Positions 50,879 through 59,753 of a stretch of 64,000 bases of DNA are shown piece by piece. Under the pieces are notes generated by a model. It was not told where the DNA came from, made no database searches, and was given only the letters and a program-made list of their open reading frames with translations. This stretch comes from Thalassospira xianhensis MCCC 1A02616 (GTDB lineage: Bacteria > Pseudomonadota > Alphaproteobacteria > Rhodospirillales > Thalassospiraceae). Each line of letters begins with the position of its first letter. Position 1 is the stretch's first letter. The position numbers were made by a program, and so were the translations under genes. The stretch covers positions 1 through 64,000 of the forward strand of contig NZ_JPWA01000023.1 in the NCBI RefSeq assembly GCF_003326475.1. Direction: 5' to 3'.

Positions 50879-51280
50879 ATGCTGGACCACATCTTTCTCA
50901 CCGTTTCGAATATGACGCGCTCCATCGCATTTTACGAAGCAGTCCTGCCTTCACTGCACATTACGGTGCGTCACGATTATGACGGAAAAGACGGCCCGGC
51001 GGGCCATCCCGACCTGAAGGGCTTTGGCGCCAACGGGCGTATCTTCTTCTGGCTCCGCCAAGGAGAACCCTCGATGAATGCCGTGCATATAGGTTTTGTT
51101 GCCAATTCGGAGGCAGAGGTTAAAGCCGCCCATTCGGCTGCTCTCGAAGCCGGTGCGACGGAGATACACGCCCCCGGCGCACAATTGCATTACGACCCGC
51201 ACTACTACGCGGCGCAGGTTCGCGATCCCGATGGATACAGTCTCGAATTCGTTTACAAAAGCTGGCAGCACGCATCATGA
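50879..51280 (+). CDS. VOC-family (glyoxalase-like) protein 1
   Basis: 133 residues, two beta-alpha-beta-beta-beta units of the VOC fold: LDHIFLTVSNMTRSIAFYEAVL at the start and HYYAAQVRDPDGYSLEFVY at the end, where a metal-binding Glu sits. It is 25 bp after the SDR and overlaps the next gene by 4 bp (ATGA). A paralogue lies at the end of the same operon. Substrate unknown. Confidence 0.85.
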   Translation: MLDHIFLTVSNMTRSIAFYEAVLPSLHITVRHDYDGKDGPAGHPDLKGFGANGRIFFWLRQGEPSMNAVHIGFVANSEAEVKAAHSAALEAGATEIHAPGAQLHYDPHYYAAQVRDPDGYSLEFVYKSWQHAS

Positions 51281-52260
51281 AACACCTCATCATCTATGGC
51301 GCAACCGGGTATACAGGCCGGTTGACGGCAAAAGCGGCACACTCTCTCGGGCTGCCGCTTCTGATTGCCGGACGTAACGCGCAACAGCTTGAAATACTCG
51401 CCAAAGACCTCGGTGTCGCCACACGGGTGTTCGCCCTCGACGACCCTGACACCCTTGACGCGGCCCTATCTGATTGTGGCGTGCTTTTGAATTGCGCGGG
51501 GCCGTATCTGCATACGGCAGAACCATTGATGCATGCCGCCATTCGCAATGGGGTGCATTATCTTGATGTATCCGCCGAACTAAACAGCTACCTCCTTGCA
51601 CAGCAGCTTGATGCATCGGCGGCGACAGCAGGCGTCATGCTCTTGCCCGGAAGTGGCGGCAGCGTTGCGATACTTGGGTCTCTTGCGGGTCATGTGATCA
51701 AAAACACGAAGAATGCCAGGAAAATTGCCATCGCATTGCATGTTTCCGGCACGATGTCGCGCGGCTCGGCCATCAGCGCTTCCGAAAACATGATGGTCGA
51801 AACACTGGTGTGCAAAGATGGCAAACTCCAGCCCCGCACCTCCGGTCATTTACAGATGTTCGATTTCGGCAACGGGCCGGTATCTGGTATCCCCTTAACA
51901 TTGCCGGACCTGATTACCCTGTGGCAGGCAACCCGTATCCCCGACATTGAAACATATGTTCATGTTTCAGGGGATGCTTTTCCCAACGGCAACCTTGCCG
52001 ACCTCCCTGACGGCCCATCGGAAACCGAACGACAGGCAAACCGCTATCAGGCAGCGGTCGAAATCACAGACATGGATGGCTCAATCCATCGGGCACGGCT
52101 CGATACGGTCAATGGCTATTCTTTCACACCGCTTGCCGCGGCCGAGGCCGCCCGCCGCGTTCTGGCAGGTACCGTCAAACCGGGCTTCCAGACACCGCTT
52201 GGTTTATTTGGCAGTGATTTTGCCGAAACGATTGCCGACACGCAAATCATGGACGTCTGA
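51277..52260 (+). CDS. Saccharopine-dehydrogenase-like NADP-binding protein
   Basis: 327 residues. The N-terminal Rossmann region IYGATGYTGRLTAKAAHSLG and the segment LLNCAGPYLHTAEPLMHAAIRNGVHYLDVSAE are typical of the saccharopine dehydrogenase NADP-binding family, which includes trans-acting enoyl reductases. The C-terminal part is less conserved. It overlaps the VOC gene by four bases, so they are coupled. It probably reduces or oxidises the product of the neighbouring enzymes. Confidence 0.85.
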   Translation: MKHLIIYGATGYTGRLTAKAAHSLGLPLLIAGRNAQQLEILAKDLGVATRVFALDDPDTLDAALSDCGVLLNCAGPYLHTAEPLMHAAIRNGVHYLDVSAELNSYLLAQQLDASAATAGVMLLPGSGGSVAILGSLAGHVIKNTKNARKIAIALHVSGTMSRGSAISASENMMVETLVCKDGKLQPRTSGHLQMFDFGNGPVSGIPLTLPDLITLWQATRIPDIETYVHVSGDAFPNGNLADLPDGPSETERQANRYQAAVEITDMDGSIHRARLDTVNGYSFTPLAAAEAARRVLAGTVKPGFQTPLGLFGSDFAETIADTQIMDV

Positions 52261-52290
52261 CACCCGATCACGACCAAAAGGGAACTCTGC

Positions 52291-52692
52291 ATGTTTTTGG
52301 ATCACATCGAATTTGCCGTAACAAATGCCGACACCTCCAAACGCTTTTACGAAGCCGCGCTGGCACCGCTTGGCATCAAATGCATTATCAGCCAGAACGC
52401 GATGCAAACCCGCTCGGGCGCAATACATTACGGCCTTGGCAGGGATGGCTACCCCAGACTGTGGTTCCATGATGGTAAACCTGTAAACAGCCCGATACAT
52501 ATTGGGTTTTCGGCTCCCCAAAGGGCGACTGTCGATGCGTTTCACGCAGCCGCCCTTGCCGCTGGTGGCCGCGATAACGGCGCACCCGGCATTCGACACA
52601 ACTATCATTCGAACTACTATGCCGCCTTCATATTGGACCCGGACGGCAACAATATCGAATGCGTCTGCCAGACAAGGGATGATGAAATCTGA
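52291..52692 (+). CDS. VOC-family (glyoxalase-like) protein 2
   Basis: 133 residues, similar to the VOC protein 1.4 kb upstream in length and in its start (FLDHIEFAVTNADTSKRFYEAA) and end (NYYAAFILDPDGNNIECVC). It lies 30 bp after the saccharopine-dehydrogenase-like gene. Two VOC copies bracketing the NADP enzyme suggest that they act on related intermediates. Confidence 0.85.
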   Translation: MFLDHIEFAVTNADTSKRFYEAALAPLGIKCIISQNAMQTRSGAIHYGLGRDGYPRLWFHDGKPVNSPIHIGFSAPQRATVDAFHAAALAAGGRDNGAPGIRHNYHSNYYAAFILDPDGNNIECVCQTRDDEI

Positions 52693-52711
52693 AAGGCCCT
52701 GTGTCCCCCAG

Positions 52712-52731
52712 AAACAAAACCCCGGCCCAAT
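52712..52731. repeat. 20-bp direct repeat, left copy
   Basis: AAACAAAACCCCGGCCCAAT, identical to 53943-53962. This copy has lost the matching right arm of a terminator, so it looks like the left half of a duplicated terminator. Confidence 0.75.
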
Positions 52732-52792
52732 CGCACATGCACGCATCAGCAACAAAAAGGCTTTGTCCTCTTTTTGAAGCATGGAGACTTAA

Positions 52793-53752
52793 TTATTCAG
52801 ACAGGCCGTATACGTCACGCACTTGCGCCATGACATTATCAAGGCGATCTACGTAGCCCTCAAACCACGGTTCATCAAGCAATTCTTCCTTGCTGCTGAC
52901 ATCTGCATCACGGCTAAAGCCGGAGGATGATTCCAGTGCTCCCAAGATCAGATTCACAAGCGGATGATCGATATCGAAATTCTGCGGGGTTACCCCCTCG
53001 CCACGCGCCATGAGTTCATAGCTGTATTGCAGGCTGCCCCGTTGATACGCCCATTCAACGCTCATTGCTTTTTCTTCGATGCTCACCTGATCGAGAAACT
53101 GGATGCCCGCCTTATAGTTGCGCATATGATCGGCATTGGAGGTCGGGAGCAAAGCTGTAAACTCTCCCGCCAGACGGGTTGGGCCGTTATACAGCCCCAT
53201 AGCCATACCCTGCTGGCCGAGCATGATATTTCTCGCTATATCTTGCTCCTCTTTGGAAAAAGATCCCCCTTCATTGCTTGCCACGGCATAAAGGGCCCGA
53301 CGATCTAAATCGCCCATGAGAGAATACCATTCTTTCCCTTCAAAATTATCCGTGCCATATGGCTCACCACTGTCGCGCATCTGCTGATATTTGCCGTCCA
53401 TGTTTTCACGGGCAGCTTGCGCAACTTCTTCAAAAGAACGATTTTGCGAGAATGGTTGCGCCCCGGGGTCTACAATACCCTGAGCCAGGTTACGCGAAGA
53501 AAACCCTTCTCGGGTTGGCCTGAATTGTTCGAAGTAAGAAATTTTTTCATCAAGCGCGGCATTTTGTGCCTCTTCCGCCTGCATTCGTTTTTGCGCCTCG
53601 GCAGATATTTCCACCGTATCGGCGGACCTCGCGCCGCTATTGCCGGGTGATTGGTTTTGGGCCTCTGTCTTTACTGCTCCCCTGCCCGCACTGCGCGAAG
53701 CACTTTCCTGTACCGACAAGCCTTGTGAGTAAGCGTTAAGTGCAGCGACCAT
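52793..53752 (-). CDS. Hypothetical protein between direct repeats
   Basis: 319 residues from ATG 53752 (MVAALNAYSQGLSVQE). No signal peptide or membrane helix. A low-complexity N-terminus (Ser, Gly, Ala, Gln) leads to ADTVEISAEAQKRMQAEEAQ, a motif style (D-x-V-x-I-S-x-E-A) seen in flagellar- and secretion-related proteins. The rest is soluble and acidic, with WYSLMGDLDRRALYAVASNEGG. I do not recognise a family. Base composition looks somewhat lower in G+C than the neighbours. The flanking 20-bp repeats hint that the gene was inserted. Confidence 0.6.
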   Translation of the reverse strand: MVAALNAYSQGLSVQESASRSAGRGAVKTEAQNQSPGNSGARSADTVEISAEAQKRMQAEEAQNAALDEKISYFEQFRPTREGFSSRNLAQGIVDPGAQPFSQNRSFEEVAQAARENMDGKYQQMRDSGEPYGTDNFEGKEWYSLMGDLDRRALYAVASNEGGSFSKEEQDIARNIMLGQQGMAMGLYNGPTRLAGEFTALLPTSNADHMRNYKAGIQFLDQVSIEEKAMSVEWAYQRGSLQYSYELMARGEGVTPQNFDIDHPLVNLILGALESSSGFSRDADVSSKEELLDEPWFEGYVDRLDNVMAQVRDVYGLSE

Positions 53753-53942
53753 GAATATCTTCCCGTATTTAAATGCGGCCATACCGGCCTATGCATTTGC
53801 ATGTGAAACATTTTTACATTGCGTCTACTGCAACCTATGCAAGATAAAGACCATTCTCCCTACCGTGCTGAGATTTTCGAATTCTTGAATACGCCAGCAC
53901 CTCAAAACACTGGCGAAAAGCATCAACTTCATCGACCTCAAA

Positions 53943-53962
53943 AAACAAAACCCCGGCCCAAT
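53943..53962. repeat. 20-bp direct repeat, right copy
   Basis: Identical to 52712-52731; here it is the complete left arm of a terminator. Confidence 0.75.
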
Positions 53963-53976
53963 AACTTGAGCCGGGG
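53951..53976 (-). terminator. Terminator of the AraD1/SDR operon
   Basis: CCCCGGC (53951-53957) pairs with GCCGGGG (53970-53976); on the minus strand TTTTGTTTTT follows. Confidence 0.85.
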
Positions 53977-54065
53977 CACGAAGTGCTCTGGAGGGAGACG
54001 GGGCTTTTATCGTGGCCCCTTGGTAAAACCCAGATATCCCTTGGGCGTCAGATAGATCCGACCAA

Positions 54066-55055
54066 TCAGATCGACCTGATCGTCACCTTGCGTTCCGCCT
54101 GCGTTTTCAGCCGGTTGCGCAATGCGCGGCCAAACGGGGCGGCCTCGATCTCGAACTCGTCGCCATCCTGCGTCTTGATGCCATCGGCAAAGCTAAGCGT
54201 CGCCGTGCCAAAGAAATGCGCATGCACATCGCCCGGGCGGCAGAACAGATCATATTTGAAGTGATGGTATTCAAGATTGGCGAGAGAGTGAGACATATTG
54301 TCCTCGCCACTCAGGAATGGTTTTTCCCAGATCACCTTGCCATCGCGATAAAGCCGTGACGTGCCTTCAACATGGCTTGGCAGATCGCCCAGAAGCAATT
54401 CCGGCCCCATCGCGCAGGCACGCAATTTCGAATGCGCCAGATAAAGGTAATTCTGGCGTTCCATCACATGGTCGGAAAACTCGTTGCCAATCGCAAAGCC
54501 GATGCGCACCGGATTGCCTTCGGGGTCAATTACGTAAATCGCGGCAATTTCGGGTTCCTCGCTGCCATCAAGGGCAAAGGACGGGCTTGGAATATCCGCG
54601 CCCGGATTGGCCACGACGGAGCCATCGCCCTTGTAAAACCATTCCGGCTGCACGCCCTGTTCGCCTGCTTTCGGCTTGCCGCCTTCAACGCCCATGCGAA
54701 ACATCTTCATGGAATCCGTTTCGTCCGCCGCCTTGTTATCGGCCTTGTGCATGTTCGCCCGTGCCGAGGCAGAGCCAAGGTGGGTCAACCCCGTTCCGGT
54801 AACAAGGAAATGCGCCGGATCGGCATGGGTGATCGGTGGCAACAGACGGCCGGATTTGGCGACTTCGTCATAATCAACGCGGGTGTCGCCCAGGCGCGCC
54901 TTGGCGGCCGCGATCATCGTCGTGCCTTCGGCAATTGCCGCACTGGCAAGCTCGCGCGTGGTGGCAACGCCCTTAAGCGGGATCAGGGTCTTGGCATCCT
55001 CGACCACGGCCACATGCTGCGCGCCGCTCGTATCCTTGTATTGAACCAGTCTCAT
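54066..55055 (-). CDS. AraD1/GguC-family FAH-superfamily protein
   Basis: 329 residues starting MRLVQYKDTSGAQHVAVVED, the conserved beginning of AraD1/GguC. The FAH-type core shows the acidic metal site in EEPEIAAIYVIDPEGNPVRIGFAIGNEFSDHV. The family works in oxidative sugar paths as a dehydratase of 2-keto-3-deoxy-pentonates or acts with sugar importers (gguABC). It is 74 bp after the SDR gene on the same strand. Confidence 0.85.
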   Translation of the reverse strand: MRLVQYKDTSGAQHVAVVEDAKTLIPLKGVATTRELASAAIAEGTTMIAAAKARLGDTRVDYDEVAKSGRLLPPITHADPAHFLVTGTGLTHLGSASARANMHKADNKAADETDSMKMFRMGVEGGKPKAGEQGVQPEWFYKGDGSVVANPGADIPSPSFALDGSEEPEIAAIYVIDPEGNPVRIGFAIGNEFSDHVMERQNYLYLAHSKLRACAMGPELLLGDLPSHVEGTSRLYRDGKVIWEKPFLSGEDNMSHSLANLEYHHFKYDLFCRPGDVHAHFFGTATLSFADGIKTQDGDEFEIEAAPFGRALRNRLKTQAERKVTIRSI

Positions 55056-55129
55056 GAAATCTGTCCTGATAATCTGCTTGATAATCTGTAACGGTTAAAA
55101 TCCGCGGCGGCGTTTATACCCCGCCCGGA

Positions 55130-55903
55130 TCAGACCCAGCCGCCATCAACGATAAAGTTCTGTGCCGTGACCATGCGGCTTTCATCCGAGGTCAGGAACA
55201 GCGCCATGCGCGCGATATCCTGCGGCATCACCCTGTTTTTAAGGCACTGGCGCTCGTCAATCTCGCGCTCGGCGGCTTCATCGACCCAAAGGTCAAGCTG
55301 GCGCTGCGTCATGACCCAGCCGGGCACAAGCGTATTGACCCGGATGCCATCCTTGCCAAGGTCACGCGCCATACCGCGCGTAAGCCCGTGGGTTGCGGCC
55401 TTTGCCGTGGTATAGCCCGGCATGCCGCCCTGCCCCATCATCCAGCTCACCGACCCGAAATTGACAATCGCGCCACCACCGGCCTTCTGCATCATCGGGG
55501 CGACCGCCTGAATGGCAAAAAACGACGGGCGGATATTGATCGCCTGGCGTTCATCCCAATATTCCGGGGTCACGTCCTGCCATTTATGGCGGGTGTCATT
55601 GGCGGCATTGTTCAGCAGTGCGGTGATCGGGCCATTGGCCTTGGCCGCCGTTGCCACCGCATCCTGAAGCGCCTTGATATCGGTAATGTCGCATGTGATG
55701 AAAAGCGGCTTGTTTTTCGCGTCCTTAGCCAGCTTTTCAACAAGCGCATGGCCTGCTTCCTCGGCAATGTCGACAAAGGCGACCTTCGCCCCCTGCTCGA
55801 CAAAGGCGGTGACAAGCGCCTCGCCAATGCCCGTGGCACCGCCGGTAATGAAAACCGATTTATCGGCAAGGCTGGTATAGTTCGTTGGCATGCGATCGGA
55901 CAT
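55130..55903 (-). CDS. Sugar-type short-chain dehydrogenase
   Basis: 257 residues from ATG 55903, preceded by GGGAGAG; the frame opens 23 codons earlier. The SDR landmarks are TGGATGIGEAL, NNAAN, the Ser in NFGSVSWMMG and the Tyr/Lys pair in GYTTAKAATHGLT. It resembles NAD-dependent aldose 1-dehydrogenases for xylose, arabinose or galactose, and it is grouped with AraD1 and a sugar importer. It probably makes a sugar lactone in the first oxidative step. The substrate is inferred. Confidence 0.82.
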   Translation of the reverse strand: MSDRMPTNYTSLADKSVFITGGATGIGEALVTAFVEQGAKVAFVDIAEEAGHALVEKLAKDAKNKPLFITCDITDIKALQDAVATAAKANGPITALLNNAANDTRHKWQDVTPEYWDERQAINIRPSFFAIQAVAPMMQKAGGGAIVNFGSVSWMMGQGGMPGYTTAKAATHGLTRGMARDLGKDGIRVNTLVPGWVMTQRQLDLWVDEAAEREIDERQCLKNRVMPQDIARMALFLTSDESRMVTAQNFIVDGGWV

Positions 55904-56517
55904 GATCGTCGGCTCTCCCGTCATCTGGTCTTTGTGTGCCGATCCCCCTCCGGGTACCGGTCCGTCCGGCACGCCATGATCGGGGATCAGGGTTCAAACT
56001 GGCAGAATGGCACCCCAGACGGGGTACTCAAAGGGCATCGCAGCGGGTGGTTGGGTGACTCGGTGAATGCGAAAACATCTCGCCCGCCGACCCGCAAATT
56101 TTGCGAAAATCCACAATCGCGCATCTTTCAGGCCGGATTATGATACCCGTTTACAATACCCGTTCATGCGCGGCATGGTGCTTCCTCCTGACAGTCTTGT
56201 TCTTTTATTCTTCATACAATAACATTAATTATCAGGATGTGGCTTGCTGTCAAGCGACAAACCGGCAAAGTCTGCTGCAAGTGATTGCTTCTTATTTGGT
56301 GATAAGTGGTCTATAAAAATGACACCTCCGATAGGGCGTGATCGCGGTTGCTGCGATGCCACCGAAATAAATATATGCGTTGCAGCACAAGGCATTATCG
56401 GGCGCTCAGACATTGCCCTAAAAATAAATTCATATTATATGAATAATGTCAGAGTGCGGTCACATACCGAACCACCGCCGTCCGCAGATATCAAAAGACC
56501 GCACCGGAGGAATTTGA
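55904..56517. other. Divergent control region of the sugar module
   Basis: 614 bases between the sugar SDR and the GntR gene, without a convincing gene. Contains an A+T-rich part, CTTAT-N6-ATAAG at 56291-56306, ATACAATA at 56214-56221 (also seen upstream of the binding-protein gene) and the palindrome at 56428. Confidence 0.6.
56428..56444. promoter_or_regulatory. Palindrome upstream of gntR
   Basis: ATTCATA-TTA-TATGAAT, 7-3-7, 74 bp before the gntR start. Likely site of autoregulation by the GntR protein. Confidence 0.45.
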
Positions 56518-57267
56518 ATGCCATCGTCCATGTCACGAACCTATGCCAAACGCAGCCTGCACAGCATCGTTGCCCACGATCTGGGATCACGGATCGTTTC
56601 GGGCAAACTGGCACCGGGCGATGTCCTTCCGACCGAGGCGGCCTTGAGTGAATCGCTTGACGTCTCGCGCACGGCCCTGCGCGAGGCCATCAAAATCCTC
56701 TCGGCCAAGGGGCTGATCGAAAGCCGTCCGAAAACCGGCACGCGCGTCAAACCGCGCAAAAGCTGGAACCTGCTTGATCCCGATGTTCTGTCCTGGCATT
56801 TCCCTGATCCCGATCCGGCGTTTCTGTATGGCCTGTTTGAAACCCGCATGATTATCGAGCCCAACACCGCCGCCATGGCCGCCGAACGCGCGACCGAGGA
56901 ACAGCTCGCCACCATCGAGGCCGCCTATACCGGCATGGAAAATGCCGAACTCGGCACCGAGGCCGTCTATATCACCGACCTTGTTTTCCATCAGGCGATT
57001 TTGGATGCGTCGGGCAATGATTTCATGAAATCGTTCGGCATGCTGATTGAAACCGCGCTGATCGGCTCGTTCCGCCTGTCCTCGGGCGGGCCAAAGGCGC
57101 ATGTCAAATCCCTGCCCGACCATTTCGCGGTCTACCGCGCCATCGCGCACCGCGAACCGGGCGATGCCCGCGAAGCCATGCGCAACCTGCTCAGCCGCAC
57201 CATGCTGCAACTCCGTCAGCAGCTCGGCATGAAAAGCGAACATGACTGGGACGTGATCGGGCTTTGA
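56518..57267 (+). CDS. GntR/FadR-family regulator
   Basis: 249 residues, start ATG 56518 behind GGAGGAA. Winged helix of the GntR type (LAPGDVLPTEAALSESLDVSRTALREAIKILSAKGLIESRPKTGTRV, split across the DNA-binding unit) and a FadR/FCD C-terminal domain with the metal-binding His/Asp pattern in ETRMIIEPNTAAMAA and DLVFHQAILDASGND. It faces the SDR-AraD1 genes and probably also controls the importer operon. Typical effectors are sugar acids. Confidence 0.9.
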   Translation: MPSSMSRTYAKRSLHSIVAHDLGSRIVSGKLAPGDVLPTEAALSESLDVSRTALREAIKILSAKGLIESRPKTGTRVKPRKSWNLLDPDVLSWHFPDPDPAFLYGLFETRMIIEPNTAAMAAERATEEQLATIEAAYTGMENAELGTEAVYITDLVFHQAILDASGNDFMKSFGMLIETALIGSFRLSSGGPKAHVKSLPDHFAVYRAIAHREPGDAREAMRNLLSRTMLQLRQQLGMKSEHDWDVIGL

Positions 57268-57397
57268 TACTGCTTTGACCGGTCTGTGATATCGCTTTGA
57301 CCCCGCCTGACGGACCCGACGATTTCATCGTGCCCACACAGCGCCCAGACAGCGGCCAAAGATAAAAATGGGCTGTCATCAGCGTCGCCCTTTTTGC

Positions 57398-57481
57398 ATT
57401 CCTCATACAAATAAAAAGCCGTTTTTCGCCTCACAACATCCAAAACCCGTATTCCTCACACAAATAAAAGCCGGTTTTTCG
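57398..57481. repeat. 31-bp direct repeat, two copies with 53-bp period
   Basis: Copies at 57398-57428 and 57451-57481 share ATTCCTCA(T/C)ACAAATAAAA then GCCG(G)TTTTTCG. Each ends in AAAAGCC(G)GTTTTT, a short self-complementary hairpin. No other copy in the window was noticed. Confidence 0.7.
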
Positions 57482-57622
57482 TGCCCGAAACGGACGGTCA
57501 CGATCTTCGACACGCCGCTTCCCGATCGATTATTCACCAAAACTGAAAAATCGGATCGATTATGAAAAATAACTTCATAAAAAACCGGTCCCAAAACCCG
57601 CATTCTGACCGCCGAAATAAAA

Positions 57623-57644
57623 GGCCCGGAAAACAATTCGGGCC
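57623..57644 (-). terminator. Terminator of the sugar importer operon
   Basis: GGCCCG and CGGGCC around a 10-base loop; on the minus strand TTTTATTT follows. It stands 70 bp after the last permease gene. Confidence 0.75.
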
Positions 57645-57712
57645 GAAGCAGCCCTGCCGCCCCGGCCCGAATTTTACGCTATGATATGGCCGGCTTCCGG
57701 CTCTCCCGTGGC

Positions 57713-58690
57713 TTACCCTGCCCCGGCCCGCATCCCCGAAAATGACCGGGTAATCAGGCGTTGCAGCACGATAAAGCCAAACAGAAGCGCCCCGATCATG
57801 ATCTTGGTCCACCAGCTATTGAGCGACCCGTCAAACGCGATCAGGGTCTGGATCACCCCCATGATGATCCCGCCAAAGAACGTACCGACCACAAAGCCCA
57901 TGCCCCCGGTCAGAAGCGTTCCGCCAATCACCACCGCCGCAATCGCATCAAGCTCCACCCCGACGGCTGCCAACGGATAGGCCGACGCGGTATAAAACGC
58001 GAAAACAACACCGGCCAAGGCACTGAAAAAGCCCGACAAAGTGTAAACCCGGATGATCGTGCCCTGCACCGGAATGCCCAGCAATTCAGCCGATTGACGG
58101 TCCCCGCCAATGGCATAGACATTGCGCCCGAACCGGGTGTAATGCGCAATAATCACCCCGCCAATCACCGTGATCAGCATCAGCAACGCCGCCGCACTGA
58201 TCCAGCCACGACCGGGCAGCGGGATTTTAAATCCGCTGAAATCTGCCACAAACGGATGATCAATCGGCACGGAATCAAGGTTGATCAAAAAGCACATCCC
58301 GCGCAGGAAAAACATCCCCGCCAGCGTGATGATAAACGGCTGAATATCGAACTTGGCGATAATCACCCCCATGAAGGCCCCGAAAAGCGTCCCGACCGCA
58401 ATCGAAATCACCACCGCGACCAAGGGATGCATGCCAAACCCGGTCACCAGTTCGGCCATCAATACGCCCACAAAGGCAATCATCGAGCCGACCGAAAGAT
58501 CAATCCCGCCCGACAGGATAACGAATGTCATGCCGACCGCAGTAATGATCAGAAACGCATTATCGGTCAGAAGCGCACCCAGAACATAAGTATCGGAAAA
58601 CGCCCGATGTTCGACAATCCCGTAACCATAAAGCAGGGCCAGCACCGCCAGCGTGGCAAGCAACGGGTAATAACGTTCATTAATTTTCAT
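57713..58690 (-). CDS. yjfF: Sugar ABC permease (YjfF-like)
   Basis: 325 residues, about ten hydrophobic helices. The RbsC/YjfF family pattern shows in GIDLSVGSMIAFVGVLMAEL and the EAA-like IAHYTRFGRNVYAIGGDRQSAELLGIPV. In E. coli YtfT and YjfF form the galactofuranose channel. It overlaps the other permease gene by 11 bp. It is the last gene of the importer operon. Confidence 0.9.
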   Translation of the reverse strand: MKINERYYPLLATLAVLALLYGYGIVEHRAFSDTYVLGALLTDNAFLIITAVGMTFVILSGGIDLSVGSMIAFVGVLMAELVTGFGMHPLVAVVISIAVGTLFGAFMGVIIAKFDIQPFIITLAGMFFLRGMCFLINLDSVPIDHPFVADFSGFKIPLPGRGWISAAALLMLITVIGGVIIAHYTRFGRNVYAIGGDRQSAELLGIPVQGTIIRVYTLSGFFSALAGVVFAFYTASAYPLAAVGVELDAIAAVVIGGTLLTGGMGFVVGTFFGGIIMGVIQTLIAFDGSLNSWWTKIMIGALLFGFIVLQRLITRSFSGMRAGAG

Positions 58691-59753
58691 CGGAATTCCC
58701 CCGCACCTTCCGGCTGCCGATCTTCTCCCAGGCCTTGCCCGCCAGTTCGCGGGATTTCGGTGCCTGCACCAGCAGAACCACCATCACCACCGCCGCCTTG
58801 ACGATTAGGGTATATTGCGACGGCAGACCGGATAACAGAATGCCCGTGGTCAGCGACTGAATGATCAGAACCCCGATCACCGTCATGCCGATAAAGAACC
58901 GCCCGCCCATCAGCGACGCGCCCCCGATCACCACCGCCAGAATGGCATCCAGTTCAAGCCACAGCCCGGCATTGTTGGCATCCGCCCCGCGAATATCGGC
59001 CGCAATAATGATCCCGGCGAAAGCCGCACAAAGCCCCGAAATCGCATAAGCCAGAAGCTTGATCCCGCGCGCATCAATACCCGCAAGACGGCTGGCGCGT
59101 GCATTGCCGCCAACCGATTCAACAAACAGGCCAAGGGCTGTTTTGCGCATCACCGCGTAAAGCGCACCAATCACCACCGCAGCAATGATCACCCGCCACG
59201 GAATGCCCAGCAGATACCCGCTGCCGATCCCTTCGAAAAACGCCCCGTGGAAGGTCACGATCTGGCCATCTGTGATCATCTGCGCAATCCCGCGCCCGGC
59301 CACCATCAGGATCAGGGTCGCAATGATCGGCTGGATATCAAGATAGGCCACCAGCATCCCGTTCCACAGCCCGCACAGCACCCCGGCCCCAAGCGCTGCA
59401 AGGATGATGACCGCTGGATGCAGATCGGTATCACGGATCAGGACCGCCATCACAGCCGCCGCAATCGCAATCACCGAACCGACCGAAAGATCAATGCCCC
59501 GCGTGCCGATGACCACCGCCATGCCGACCGCCACAAGGGCGGTTGACGCCCCGCGATGCACCACATCAACAAGCGACCCGTAAAGATGCCCGTCAACAAT
59601 GCGAATATCAAAAAAGTCCGGCGATATGATCCCGATACCCAGAATGATCAGCACAAGGGCCGCCACCGGGCCAAACCACTGCCGGCTCAGCAAAGAAGAT
59701 GCAGACATGGTGCTGCTTTCCCGTAATTTCTTTTTGTCCTGCAAGCTGGTCAT
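58680..59753 (-). CDS. ytfT: Sugar ABC permease (YtfT-like)
   Basis: 357 residues with about ten helices. It has the conserved RGIDLSVGSVIAIAAAVMAVL and GLFVESVGGNARASRLAGID loops. An N-terminal cytoplasmic lead of ~20 residues (MTSLQDKKKLRESSTMSASS) precedes helix 1. The start ATG overlaps the ATPase stop by four bases, so translation is coupled. It pairs with the YjfF-like permease. Confidence 0.9.
   Translation of the reverse strand: MTSLQDKKKLRESSTMSASSLLSRQWFGPVAALVLIILGIGIISPDFFDIRIVDGHLYGSLVDVVHRGASTALVAVGMAVVIGTRGIDLSVGSVIAIAAAVMAVLIRDTDLHPAVIILAALGAGVLCGLWNGMLVAYLDIQPIIATLILMVAGRGIAQMITDGQIVTFHGAFFEGIGSGYLLGIPWRVIIAAVVIGALYAVMRKTALGLFVESVGGNARASRLAGIDARGIKLLAYAISGLCAAFAGIIIAADIRGADANNAGLWLELDAILAVVIGGASLMGGRFFIGMTVIGVLIIQSLTTGILLSGLPSQYTLIVKAAVVMVVLLVQAPKSRELAGKAWEKIGSRKVRGNSDEN

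Larger units (their letters stand above)
53753..54065. other. Intergenic stretch with repeat and terminator
   Basis: It holds the promoter of the 319-aa gene, the right copy of the 20-bp direct repeat and the AraD1 terminator. No further gene seen. Confidence 0.6.
57268..57712. other. Convergent gap with direct repeat and terminator
   Basis: 445 bases between gntR and the importer permease, convergent. It holds the 31-bp direct repeats and the importer terminator; no gene seen. Confidence 0.6.

Noticed and set aside
56101-56316. 71-codon open frame between the SDR and gntR
   Set aside because: No ribosome site and codon use unlike the genes; it lies in the control region.
57761-58801. Long plus-strand open frame opposite the YjfF-like permease
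   Set aside because: Low-complexity His/Gln/Asn protein typical of antisense frames; the permease is complete.
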